From positions 1 to 20,050 of the forward strand of contig JANQMT010000150.1 of the NCBI GenBank assembly GCA_028279945.1: a stretch of DNA of 20,050 bases, written 5' to 3'. Numbering within the stretch: the first letter of the stretch is position 1; the number at the start of each line of letters is the position of its first letter. The notes under the pieces were generated by a model. It was not told the DNA's origin, did no database searches, and worked only from the letters and a program-made list of their open reading frames with translations. This DNA is from JAKSCF01 sp028279945. Lineage in GTDB: Bacteria > Bacillota > Clostridia > Peptostreptococcales > JAAYPU01. Positions 8,244 to 15,180 of this stretch are shown one piece after another. The position numbers and the translations under genes are program-made.

Positions 8244-8678
8244 TTAATTTTTTCTATTCTTCATGATTTCTATATTAATTTTATTTTTACCTTCCACTAG
8301 GCCCTGCAGGCTGATATCATATTCTATTTTTAAAGATCCTGTCACATCTTGAATATTTAATGCATTCTCAATCCGTTTAGTTACCACTTCCATTTCAACG
8401 TTGCCATAAGGGGTATTATAATGGGTATTAAATCTTTTTCCTTTTTCAAATTGGATTTCTGAGGATGCGGTTCCGAATCTTTTCATTTTAATAAGGTCAT
8501 CTGTTATTTTAAGGGTTGTAACACACCCTTCTATTCCTGATAACTCGGTTTCCTGATATACCAAGTACGTGGTATCTCCTTTTCTGTAATACTTCCCTTC
8601 GGTAATCAATTCAATAACCTCTTCTTCTCCACCCTTGCCCATTTGTTTTCCAATAATTTTTAACATTATGTTTTTCAT
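8244..8678 (-). CDS. DUF1934 (YwiB-like) family protein
   Basis: A 144-residue cytoplasmic protein of the DUF1934 family (Bacillus YwiB-like), predicted as a small beta-barrel of the calycin type. Recognisable elements are TEGKYYRKGDTTYLVYQE near the N-terminus, a central GTASSEIQFEKG, and NTPYGNVEMEV. The function is unknown. The ATG at 8678 overlaps the ddl stop by 4 bases (ATGA), and its ribosome site GGAGGTGG lies within the end of ddl, so the two are translationally coupled. A second ATG four codons in (8666) is a possible alternative start. Placement between Ddl and a wall-binding protease suggests an envelope-linked role only by association. Confidence 0.85.
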   Translation of the reverse strand: MKNIMLKIIGKQMGKGGEEEVIELITEGKYYRKGDTTYLVYQETELSGIEGCVTTLKITDDLIKMKRFGTASSEIQFEKGKRFNTHYNTPYGNVEMEVVTKRIENALNIQDVTGSLKIEYDISLQGLVEGKNKINIEIMKNRKN

Positions 8679-9784
8679 GCCTCTTCCACCTCCAGCTTTA
8701 GTGCATTTCTACTTTTTTCTTCATATTTTTCAAGGGCATATGCTATTAATTTGTCAATAAGCTTAGAATATTCAACACCTTCCTCTTCCCACAAAAGCGG
8801 AAACATGCTAAATGCTGTAAACCCGGGAATGGTATTAATTTCATTAATGTATATCTTTTCTGTTTCTTTAGAGATAAAGAAATCTACTCGGGCAAAGCCG
8901 CAGCAGTCTAATGCTTTATAGGCATCAATAGCTAATGCTCTTATTTTCTCTTCTTGTTCTTTTTTGATATTTGCAGGTATACATATTTTAGATTTGCCCC
9001 CATCGAAATACTTGGCTTCATAATCATAGAATTCTTTGGATGGTATAATTTCACCTACTGCAGCTGCTTTTGGATTATCATTGCCCATGACACCTGTTTC
9101 TATTTCTCTGCAGTTAATGAATTCTTCTATGATGATTTTTCTATCATACCGGCAAGCTTCCAAGAGTCCTTCCGATAGTTCTTTTGGGTTATGCGCTTTA
9201 GATATACCTACACTTGATCCTAAATTAGCCGGTTTTATAAATACAGGATAATCAAAATCCTTTTCAATTTGAGCAATGATTTTATTTGGCTCTTCTTCAA
9301 AGTCTTTTCTAAAAATAACGGTATAATCACATATAGGCAGATTTTCTCTTTCAAACAAAACCTTTGAACAGGCCTTATCCATTGCAGTAACAGACCCAAG
9401 AACACCTGCTCCTACATAGGGTATGTCCGCCATTTCAAAAAGCCCTTGAATGGTACCATCTTCACCATATGGTCCATGTAATACAGGAAACACTACATCT
9501 ACTTTATCTTTTAATGGATTATGGGTTCCTATAAGATCAAAGGCATATTGATTTGGGTTCTGATCGTATAAATTTTGAGCGATTTCTTCCCATTGGCCGT
9601 TTTCTATGTTTTCAACAGGGCCCTCATAAAGCATCCAGCGCCCTTGTCTGGTTATACCAATACATATGATGTCGTATTTTTGTTTATCTACTGCTCTTAT
9701 AACTGAAGTGGCCGACATTAATGAAACCACATGTTCACCTGAGCGCCCCCCAAAAACAATACCCAACTTTATTTTACTAGCCAT
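8675..9784 (-). CDS. ddl: D-alanine--D-alanine ligase
   Basis: An ATP-grasp ligase that makes the D-Ala-D-Ala dipeptide for the peptidoglycan precursor. It has 369 residues from the ATG at 9784. Visible elements are the N-terminal GIVFGGRSGEH with Glu17, the HGPYGEDGTIQG segment (103-114), the ATP-site segment FIKPANLGSSVG (182-193), the D-Ala-type omega-loop EFYDYEAKY (251-259), and the C-terminal metal-site run ARVDFF / NEINTIPGFT. The EFYDYEAKY form argues for a normal D-Ala ligase and against a Van-type D-Lac or D-Ser ligase. An upstream in-frame TTG (9847) would add 21 residues without a ribosome site, so I reject it. It is the first gene of the ddl - DUF1934 - S41 protease operon. Confidence 0.96.
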   Translation of the reverse strand: MASKIKLGIVFGGRSGEHVVSLMSATSVIRAVDKQKYDIICIGITRQGRWMLYEGPVENIENGQWEEIAQNLYDQNPNQYAFDLIGTHNPLKDKVDVVFPVLHGPYGEDGTIQGLFEMADIPYVGAGVLGSVTAMDKACSKVLFERENLPICDYTVIFRKDFEEEPNKIIAQIEKDFDYPVFIKPANLGSSVGISKAHNPKELSEGLLEACRYDRKIIIEEFINCREIETGVMGNDNPKAAAVGEIIPSKEFYDYEAKYFDGGKSKICIPANIKKEQEEKIRALAIDAYKALDCCGFARVDFFISKETEKIYINEINTIPGFTAFSMFPLLWEEEGVEYSKLIDKLIAYALEKYEEKSRNALKLEVEEA

Positions 9785-9790
9785 AGGAAT

Positions 9791-9796
9791 CCCCCC
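9791..9796 (-). promoter_or_regulatory. G-run ribosome binding site deciding the ddl start
   Basis: GGGGGG lies 6 nt before the ATG at 9784. It is the second of three poly-G ribosome sites in the window and supports the ATG over the TTG at 9847. Confidence 0.55.
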
Positions 9797-9900
9797 AAAT
9801 AATTTGATTTCATCTGCATCTTTGGTCAATAATCTATCATAAAACAATCTATGATTATTTAAAAATGAACATACTACCTCTGGTTATAAATAGTATTACT

Positions 9901-9909
9901 ATTATATCA
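9901..9909 (-). promoter_or_regulatory. candidate extended -10 promoter of the ddl operon
   Basis: TGATATAAT on the minus strand is a perfect extended -10 (TGnTATAAT), which does not need a good -35. None is seen at 17 bp. The predicted start is near 9894, giving a leader of about 110 nt. Confidence 0.55.
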
Positions 9910-10004
9910 TTTGAATACAAAAAAAGAATCTAATCTGCAAATTTATCACATAAATTTAACATTTCAGCTTCTGGATGGGGAAAGTTTACGTATGTAAGTT
10001 AAAT

Positions 10005-10033
10005 TAAAAGGTTGGGCACTGAGACCCAACCTT
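10005..10033 (-). terminator. intrinsic terminator of sleB-ypeB
   Basis: On the minus strand AAGGTTGGG (10033-10025), an 8-nt loop, then CCCAACCTT (10016-10008), running into TTTTAATTT. A second hairpin, TTTTGCT/AGCAAAA, lies just upstream at about 10044-10062. The GGTTGGG hairpin is nearly the same as the one at 15124-15145. Confidence 0.8.
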
Positions 10034-10085
10034 ACAAGAAAATTTTGCTTACAGAGCAAAACATATTTTTAGATTTTTAATATTT

Positions 10086-11462
10086 TCATATCATTAACGT
10101 TCCGTTTTCGCTGATGATGGCTTTTAGGATTTTTTCTTCCATGCCTGTATCGGCATTGATGTAAATTAGAAAATGTTCATCATTTTTTGTGGCTTTGATT
10201 TCATAGCAGTATATTTCCCCATTAAAGTTAGTCGGAATATAGCAGAGTCTGGGTTCTTCGGTAATGGTCGCTCGGACGCTTACAGACTGTCGGGCTTCAG
10301 CCGGAGAAATGGATGGCTCTTTTATATCTCTTGGCGTATTCAAAGTCAAGAAATGTGTTGCATCAAAGCCGACTATATCGCCATTGTCTAAAGCAACCTT
10401 TACTTTTATTAAGTCAGGATACATAACAACATTATCCTGTGTATAAGCATAATTGATTAGTACTGTATTATCTGTTTTCAAAGAGTACGTAGGCATCATA
10501 TTATGGTACCCTTTCTCATTTAGAAAATCGTTTGCGACTTCAATAGACTGTTTTCGTGATATGTTGGCTTTTTCAACAGATCTGTTATCTAAAACAGATA
10601 CGGTGTAGCCCTTAATTTCTGATATATCGATATAGATGGGGCTATCTGAATCTTTTTGTTGAACCTTAAAGCTGTGAGTTACAATTCTGCCTTTTGAGCC
10701 ATCTTCTCTTTCTATTGCTTCTATCTTATCTTCTCCAATAAAATCTTTCGCCCTTTTCTCTGCTTCTTCAATGCTTATTTTGCTGCCTCGCAGTTTAGGT
10801 TTTGCGCCTTGAATGACATGCTCTGAAAAAGGTCCGTCATAAATGAGTTCCGGATATTTATTCAGCCTCTCTTCAAATTGAGTAAATTGCGCTTGTACTG
10901 AATTTTGCTCTCCAATTTCCTCTGTTTTCTTTTCCAGCAGCTGTAATGTTCGTTGTCTCCTATATTCATTTTGCCAAGCTTTTCCTCCAATGGTCTCGTC
11001 TTTTATCTCATTCAGCCCTGATGAAAGTTGAATACTGTATTGATATAACTGTTCAAGGTTTTCAATATCTTCCTGAGATAGTGTATCGCCTTTGATACTT
11101 TTTTGAGCCATTGCAAAGGTATAATCTCCTAATTGGTTGAGGTATTTATCCGATTTGGAAGTGGCTTCATGACTCAAAGGCAACTGTGCCAGATAATCTT
11201 CCGCGTTATATGCATTTTGCCATACCTTAGAAAAAAGAACCATGTTTTCTTTGGTTTGAGTAGATATCATCAGCTTAGACAACTCTGATGAAATGGTCTC
11301 TACGCTTCCTACCAAATCATGATAATTTCTTCTCATCTGATTATCAATGAATAAGTAGTAATCCTCTTTTGCTTGATATTGAAGATATCCCCATACACCT
11401 GTTCCTATGACAGCAACTATGAGAAAAACCATAACCCCCATATTGATGTATTTCTTTTTCAT
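10086..11462 (-). CDS. ypeB: germination protein YpeB
   Basis: A 458-residue partner of the cortex-lytic enzyme SleB. In Bacillus, YpeB and SleB depend on each other for stable presence in the dormant spore, and YpeB is cleaved during germination. Residues 8-26 form an N-terminal membrane anchor, followed by a largely helical region (about 30-205) rich in Glu, Gln and Leu. The C-terminal half carries PepSY-like repeats (for example ISIEEAEKRAKDFIG, KQSIEVANDFLNEKG, ISPAEARQSVSV). ATG at 11462 with GGAGGG upstream at 11468-11473. It follows sleB with an 89-bp gap and no terminator, so the two are probably co-transcribed, as in Bacillus. Confidence 0.93.
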   Translation of the reverse strand: MKKKYINMGVMVFLIVAVIGTGVWGYLQYQAKEDYYLFIDNQMRRNYHDLVGSVETISSELSKLMISTQTKENMVLFSKVWQNAYNAEDYLAQLPLSHEATSKSDKYLNQLGDYTFAMAQKSIKGDTLSQEDIENLEQLYQYSIQLSSGLNEIKDETIGGKAWQNEYRRQRTLQLLEKKTEEIGEQNSVQAQFTQFEERLNKYPELIYDGPFSEHVIQGAKPKLRGSKISIEEAEKRAKDFIGEDKIEAIEREDGSKGRIVTHSFKVQQKDSDSPIYIDISEIKGYTVSVLDNRSVEKANISRKQSIEVANDFLNEKGYHNMMPTYSLKTDNTVLINYAYTQDNVVMYPDLIKVKVALDNGDIVGFDATHFLTLNTPRDIKEPSISPAEARQSVSVRATITEEPRLCYIPTNFNGEIYCYEIKATKNDEHFLIYINADTGMEEKILKAIISENGTLMI

Positions 11463-11551
11463 AGAGTCCCTCCGTATTTTCTTTGAGATTAAGTTTATGG
11501 TTAATTTTTTTTACATCATTTAAAGATTAATAGAAAAATCAATGCCCTGCT

Positions 11552-12247
11552 TTATATGCCAAAATTATGTTTTCCTATTACTCTTATTATGGTTCTTGAC
11601 CAAATCCATCTGCTGGTTGCAGTTGCCGGATTCCAATAATAGATACATCCTCCTGTCGGGTCCCATCCATTGAGAGCATCTTCAGCTGCTCTCATGGAAG
11701 TCTGAGTGGGTGGTAAATTAATTTGGCCGTCCGATACTGCTGTAAAAGCACCAGGCTGATAAATTACCCCAGCAATGGTATTAGGAAAGGATGGATTGCG
11801 TATACGGTTTAATACCACTGCTCCAACCGCAACTTGTCCTATATACGGCTCTCCTCGTGCTTCACCTGTTATAGCCTTTGCTAAGAGAATCTTCTCATTT
11901 TGCCTGGTTGTAGAACCTCTTGAGGTTCCTCCTTGTCTTGTACCCACAAACATTCCCAGGGCATTAAAGGTTTCAGGTCCTACGACACCATCCACTCTTA
12001 ATCCATTCTTTCTCTGGAATTTTATTACCGCATCAAAGGTTAACTGTCCAAAATAGCCATCTGCATAGCCATATAAATATCCCCAATTGATCAATTTTTG
12101 TTGAACCCTTCGAACCGTCTCACCCTGAGAACCCCAATAAAGTATCTCTTGAGCAAAAACGTCTTGGACCAAATAGGCAGAGTTCAATAAAAATATGGTT
12201 AGCAGAATAACAGTTAAACTTAAAGATATGAACACGACTCGTTTCAA
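11552..12247 (-). CDS. sleB: spore cortex-lytic enzyme SleB
   Basis: A 231-residue exported lytic enzyme that cleaves cortex peptidoglycan containing muramic-delta-lactam during germination. Residues 1-32 form a signal peptide ending FAQ. A peptidoglycan-binding domain type 1 spans about 37-97 (GSQGETVRRVQQKL, DGYFGQLT, VDGVVGPETF). A Ser/Thr/Gly linker leads to a Hydrolase_2 catalytic domain (about 118-231) with Glu129 in TGEARGEPY as the likely catalytic acid, and a C-terminal CIYYWNP motif. The start codon is TTG at 12247, supported by AAAAGGAGG 8 nt upstream and no better in-frame ATG. It is the first gene of sleB-ypeB. A forespore sigma-G promoter is expected from the family, but I could not identify one, because the upstream DNA is occupied by the hairpin cluster. 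Confidence 0.94.
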   Translation of the reverse strand: MKRVVFISLSLTVILLTIFLLNSAYLVQDVFAQEILYWGSQGETVRRVQQKLINWGYLYGYADGYFGQLTFDAVIKFQRKNGLRVDGVVGPETFNALGMFVGTRQGGTSRGSTTRQNEKILLAKAITGEARGEPYIGQVAVGAVVLNRIRNPSFPNTIAGVIYQPGAFTAVSDGQINLPPTQTSMRAAEDALNGWDPTGGCIYYWNPATATSRWIWSRTIIRVIGKHNFGI

Positions 12248-12287
12248 TACTATTTCCTCCTTTTAGACCTAACATGAAGCCCTAGCA

Positions 12288-12413
12288 GTAATCTATGATT
12301 ACGTTGCAGGCCTCATACAGAAATTTTAAAATCTTTGATTTTAATAAAATTTTTCAGTTCAATTTCAATTGCGTCGTAGGTCAAACGCAACCGAAACAGA
12401 AATCTTTGATTTC
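12288..12413. repeat. cluster of four small hairpin-forming inverted repeats
   Basis: Four inverted repeats occur in 126 bp: GTAATC-TAT-GATTAC (12288-12302), TTAAAATC-TTT-GATTTTAA (12326-12344), TTGCGT-N10-ACGCAA (12369-12390), and GAAATC-TTT-GATTTC (12399-12413). Three share the same design, a 3-nt loop and the core ATCTWTGAT. The flanks also share bits such as ACAGAAAT. The block lies between the spoIIR stop and the sleB ribosome site. It looks like a dispersed intergenic repeat or structured RNA region rather than a normal terminator, since no U-run follows. Confidence 0.75.
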
Positions 12414-12454
12414 GTCGTTGAGACTGCGATACCTCTTGCAATAAATTAAATTAC

Positions 12455-13150
12455 TTAGTCAATATTATTTTCTCCTGTATTTTCAGTGTTTTTTTCCTTA
12501 AAGAACAATTCTTGAATTTTTTCTTTTATCGTTTCAGCTTTCTCAAGCGTTAAAAATTTTAGCTTTAAAACCGGCTCATTTTTTTCAGCCGCATTTATAA
12601 TCATTTGATACTCTTCTTTGGTAAGCATATCAAGGCTTTCCTCAATATTGATTTCATCACTGGGCTTTGAACTGTCTATTAAGCACAGCGGCGGAAAGAG
12701 AACACACCACCAATTATTTCCCTTACCTTCTCCAATAACCACATTCAATGCTTCATATTCGCCTGCCGGAAAAGTTATAGTCCCATACGTTTTTTCCGGA
12801 ATCCATGTGGTTCCCAGGTGTGCTTTTACAGCATATACATATCCGTTTTTAAGAAGCGTTCTATGGGCAGTATCCTCAATAAAATCAAGATTATTTTCTA
12901 GAATCTTTCGGGACTCGAAAATATTCTCTGATGATTGTAATTTATTATTTAATGATTTAATGATTTCATCTCTAACTTTCAGTTTTAACGCCTGATCTTC
13001 TTCTGAATTACTATTTGCTATTACATGAAAACGAATAATTTTATCTTCATATGTCAATGAAGCTTCATCATTGTCTATTAGAGAAAAAACACAAAGTAAA
13101 ATTACAAATAGTAAGAGGATCAATCCCTTCATTTTATTATTTGATTTCAT
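12455..13150 (-). CDS. spoIIR: stage II sporulation protein R
   Basis: A 231-residue signalling protein secreted by the forespore that triggers SpoIIGA processing of pro-sigma-E in the mother cell. It has an N-terminal hydrophobic export segment (about 8-25), the family signature RFHVIANSNSEEDQALKLKVRD (split here: RFHVIANSNS at about 40-50, then LKVRDEI), the GTITFPAGEYEALNVVIG stretch, and GKGNNWWCVLFPPLC. The ATG at 13150 is preferred. The in-frame GTG at 13156 overlaps the ribosome site GAGGTG. It appears monocistronic, with the hairpin cluster downstream. Acidic/Asn-rich tail after residue 215. Confidence 0.94.
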   Translation of the reverse strand: MKSNNKMKGLILLLFVILLCVFSLIDNDEASLTYEDKIIRFHVIANSNSEEDQALKLKVRDEIIKSLNNKLQSSENIFESRKILENNLDFIEDTAHRTLLKNGYVYAVKAHLGTTWIPEKTYGTITFPAGEYEALNVVIGEGKGNNWWCVLFPPLCLIDSSKPSDEINIEESLDMLTKEEYQMIINAAEKNEPVLKLKFLTLEKAETIKEKIQELFFKEKNTENTGENNID

Positions 13151-13155
13151 ATTCA

Positions 13156-13161
13156 CACCTC
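13156..13161 (-). promoter_or_regulatory. ribosome binding site deciding the spoIIR start
   Basis: GAGGTG ends at the first base of an in-frame GTG (13156), so that codon cannot be used from this site. The ATG at 13150 is correctly spaced. Confidence 0.6.
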
Positions 13162-13226
13162 ATATAAGTTGTTAGCAACAGAATAAAATGATCTGTCCCC
13201 TGTCACCTAAATAAATTCTTATGTAT

Positions 13227-13255
13227 CATTTTTTCCAGTACTATGGTTTTTATAC
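13227..13255 (-). promoter_or_regulatory. weak candidate forespore (sigma-F-like) promoter of spoIIR
   Basis: On the minus strand GTATA (13255-13251), 14 bp, then GGAAAAAATG (13236-13227). The elements resemble the sigma-F pattern GTATA / GGnnAnAnT, but the spacing is 1-2 bp short. spoIIR is sigma-F-dependent in Bacillus, which is the main reason to propose it. Confidence 0.25.
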
Positions 13256-13391
13256 GTCTATTGGGAATTAAGGTATAGAGATTTGTGGAATTCTTTTAAG
13301 TTTGAGGTTTAATGTTAGAAGTATGATTGTATAATGTTGCTGATTTATGTCAGAATAGAATGGGGTTACGGGTGGAGTAGCTGGTTAAAGG

Positions 13392-13428
13392 CAAAAAAAT
13401 AGAAGTAGATATTTTGGTCTACTTCCTT
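13392..13428 (-). terminator. intrinsic terminator of ispE-gntR
   Basis: On the minus strand GAAGTAGA (13425-13418), loop, TCTACTTC (13409-13402), then TATTTTTTT. An 8-bp stem with a strong U-run, about 12 bp after the gntR stop. Confidence 0.85.
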
Positions 13429-13438
13429 ACAATTTTTT

Positions 13439-14104
13439 TTATTTACTTTCTTCATTGAGTAACGTTTCTTTTAGCATGTCAATATGGTATTGTCCATTTT
13501 TTTGGGCTGCTATTGGGTCTCTGTTGAGTATGGACCGGTATATGAGTTGATGCTCAGAGGGCATCTCTTTAGCTCTTTTAAATTCGGTAAAATAGGTGAC
13601 TCTAAACCTAAGCACCAGTTCTTGAAGACTATTTACCATTTGAATCAGTTTTTTATTTCTGGTAGCTTCAAAAATCAGATTGTGAAAGTGTGTATCTTTT
13701 TCAACCATTTTCTTCATATCATTATTAATAACTGCCTGATTAAATTCTTCTTCTACAACTTGTAGATTTTCTAATTCTTCATCTGTAATTCGTTTTGCGG
13801 CTAAAGATGCCGCAAGGCCTTCTAATACGCTTCGTACCTCTAGAATATCCAGTGTTTCTTTTATGGATACATCGGCAACATAAGCACCTTTTCTAACCTC
13901 CATAACAACCAAGCCTTCTAGTTCAAGCTTCCTTATGGCTTCTCTGACAGGTGTTCTGCTGACACCAAGTTTTTCTGCAAGGTCTATTTCCATTAGTCTT
14001 TCTCCCGGTTTTAGAGTTCCATTAAGAATGGATGTCCTCAATTGTTCAAAGACCAGCTCTCTTAAAGGGCGATGGTTCTGTATACCAAATTTTTCAACGT
14101 CCAT
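13439..14104 (-). CDS. GntR-family (FadR/FCD subfamily) transcriptional regulator
   Basis: A 221-residue cytoplasmic DNA-binding regulator. The N-terminal winged helix-turn-helix spans about 12-78 (LKPGERLMEIDLAEKLGVSR, then TPVREAIRKLELEGLV). The C-terminal FCD ligand domain (about 85-212) shows the expected metal-binding set Asp137, His141, His185 and His207, so it likely senses a small acid with a bound metal. The effector is unknown. ATG at 14104 with AGGAGG upstream. It lies 47 bp after ispE with no terminator between, and ends in a strong one. An inverted repeat over the ispE promoter region (15034-15051) could be its own operator (inference). Confidence 0.92.
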   Translation of the reverse strand: MDVEKFGIQNHRPLRELVFEQLRTSILNGTLKPGERLMEIDLAEKLGVSRTPVREAIRKLELEGLVVMEVRKGAYVADVSIKETLDILEVRSVLEGLAASLAAKRITDEELENLQVVEEEFNQAVINNDMKKMVEKDTHFHNLIFEATRNKKLIQMVNSLQELVLRFRVTYFTEFKRAKEMPSEHQLIYRSILNRDPIAAQKNGQYHIDMLKETLLNEESK

Positions 14105-14151
14105 ATTATCCTCCTAACCATTACCTAACCTATTATCTAGCGATACAAACT

Positions 14152-15009
14152 TTACTTTACTGTTTTTACTAAAAAAGTTTCATTGTAAACCTTTTTTAAA
14201 TTTTCAAAAGCAGATTTTGCTCGATTATAGTCCTTATAAAGTCCAAATACCGTAGGCCCGCTGCCACTCATTAATGCAGCCTCGGCTCTGCATTCCAGCA
14301 GTTTAAGTTTAATCCCGGAAACTATAGGATTTTCCGTTAATGTGACTGTCTCAAGTACATTAATCATATTGCATTTGATTTCTTCAATCTTATTGGTTTT
14401 TAGCTGCTGAACCATTTCATCGACATCTGGGTGTTTTTCTATTTCATCTAACTTAAGATTGCTATAAACTTTTGCTGTAGATACACGAAGATTAGGCTTA
14501 CATAACACGACAAATGCATCTAAGCCGGCAATCGGTCTGAGTTCGTCTCCTATGCCTTCTGCTACAGCACATCCCCCCAATATACAAAAAGGCACATCTG
14601 CTCCAAGCTTACCGCCAAGCTTCATCAAGTCATTTTTACTCAAGTGCATGTCCCATAATTGATTCAGCCCTATCAAAACAGCCGCTGCATCTGTACTTCC
14701 TCCAGCCAAACCTGCAGAGACTGGAATATTTTTATGGATATCTATGCTAACGCCTTTTTTAATATTATAAGTCTTTAATAAAAGTTCTGCAGCCTTGTAC
14801 GCAATATTCGAATCGTCATTGGGAAGATAATCCAAATTTGAATTAACCTTTATTTCTGAACCTGAATCCTCTTGTACGGATACTTCATCAAATAAATCAA
14901 TTTCCTGCATAATCATCTTGACTTCGTGATATCCATCTTCTCTTTTTTTTATAGCATCTAATGCAAGATTTATCTTTGCTCTGGCTTTCAAAGTTATTTG
15001 TTTATTCAT
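14152..15009 (-). CDS. ispE: 4-diphosphocytidyl-2-C-methyl-D-erythritol kinase
   Basis: A 285-residue GHMP kinase of the non-mevalonate (MEP) isoprenoid pathway. It phosphorylates the 2-hydroxyl of CDP-methylerythritol. Visible elements are the N-terminal ARAKINLAL with Lys12, the ATP-loop PVSAGLAGGSTDAA (about 96-109), catalytic Asp138 in GADVPF, and the C-terminal SGSGPTVFGLY. The length is normal. ATG at 15009 follows AGGCGG. It is the first gene of ispE-gntR. The gene's presence implies that this organism makes isoprenoids by the MEP route. Confidence 0.96.
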   Translation of the reverse strand: MNKQITLKARAKINLALDAIKKREDGYHEVKMIMQEIDLFDEVSVQEDSGSEIKVNSNLDYLPNDDSNIAYKAAELLLKTYNIKKGVSIDIHKNIPVSAGLAGGSTDAAAVLIGLNQLWDMHLSKNDLMKLGGKLGADVPFCILGGCAVAEGIGDELRPIAGLDAFVVLCKPNLRVSTAKVYSNLKLDEIEKHPDVDEMVQQLKTNKIEEIKCNMINVLETVTLTENPIVSGIKLKLLECRAEAALMSGSGPTVFGLYKDYNRAKSAFENLKKVYNETFLVKTVK

Positions 15010-15033
15010 AATATTCCGCCTAAAATTGTTTAT

Positions 15034-15051
15034 TGTATACAGTATTATACA
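15034..15051 (-). promoter_or_regulatory. promoter -10 with overlapping inverted repeat upstream of ispE
   Basis: TGTATA (15034-15039) and TATACA (15046-15051) form a perfect inverted repeat with a 6-bp spacer. On the minus strand TATAAT (15049-15044) lies within it and is a likely -10, with only a T-rich -35. Spaced TGTATA-type dyads are typical of FCD-type GntR operators, and a gene for such a regulator is the second gene here, so autoregulation is plausible but untested. Confidence 0.4.
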
Positions 15052-15123
15052 TTATCTCACAGAAAGAAAAAAGCTTTTCTTTTGTAAAAGTCGTGAAATG
15101 GGACGTTTTTTAGCAAAAGTTTA

Positions 15124-15145
15124 GGTTGGGCACCAGGACCCAACC
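15124..15145 (-). terminator. terminator-like hairpin after the sipL-like gene
   Basis: GGTTGGG (15124-15130) pairs with CCCAACC (15139-15145) around an 8-nt loop. On the minus strand it is followed by TAAACTTTTG, so the U-run is weak. The stem and much of the loop match the hairpin at 10009-10032. Confidence 0.6.
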
Positions 15146-15180
15146 CACAATTTATTTAAAAATTAGATTGTTTTATTTGT

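Noticed and set aside
8675..9784. Van-type ligase (D-Ala-D-Lac or D-Ala-D-Ser)
   Set aside because: The omega-loop reads EFYDYEAKY as in ordinary D-Ala ligases, and there are no vanHX or vanT-like neighbours.
12248..12454. CRISPR-like array in the gap between spoIIR and sleB
   Set aside because: The repeats are short inverted hairpins of differing sequence and irregular spacing, not direct repeats with uniform spacers.
3111..13206. GGGGACAGA shared by 3120-3129 (plus) and about 13191-13200 (minus), suggestive of REP-type repeats
   Set aside because: The shared string is about 9 bp, without a palindrome or a nearby transposase. It could be remnants, but two short copies are not evidence.
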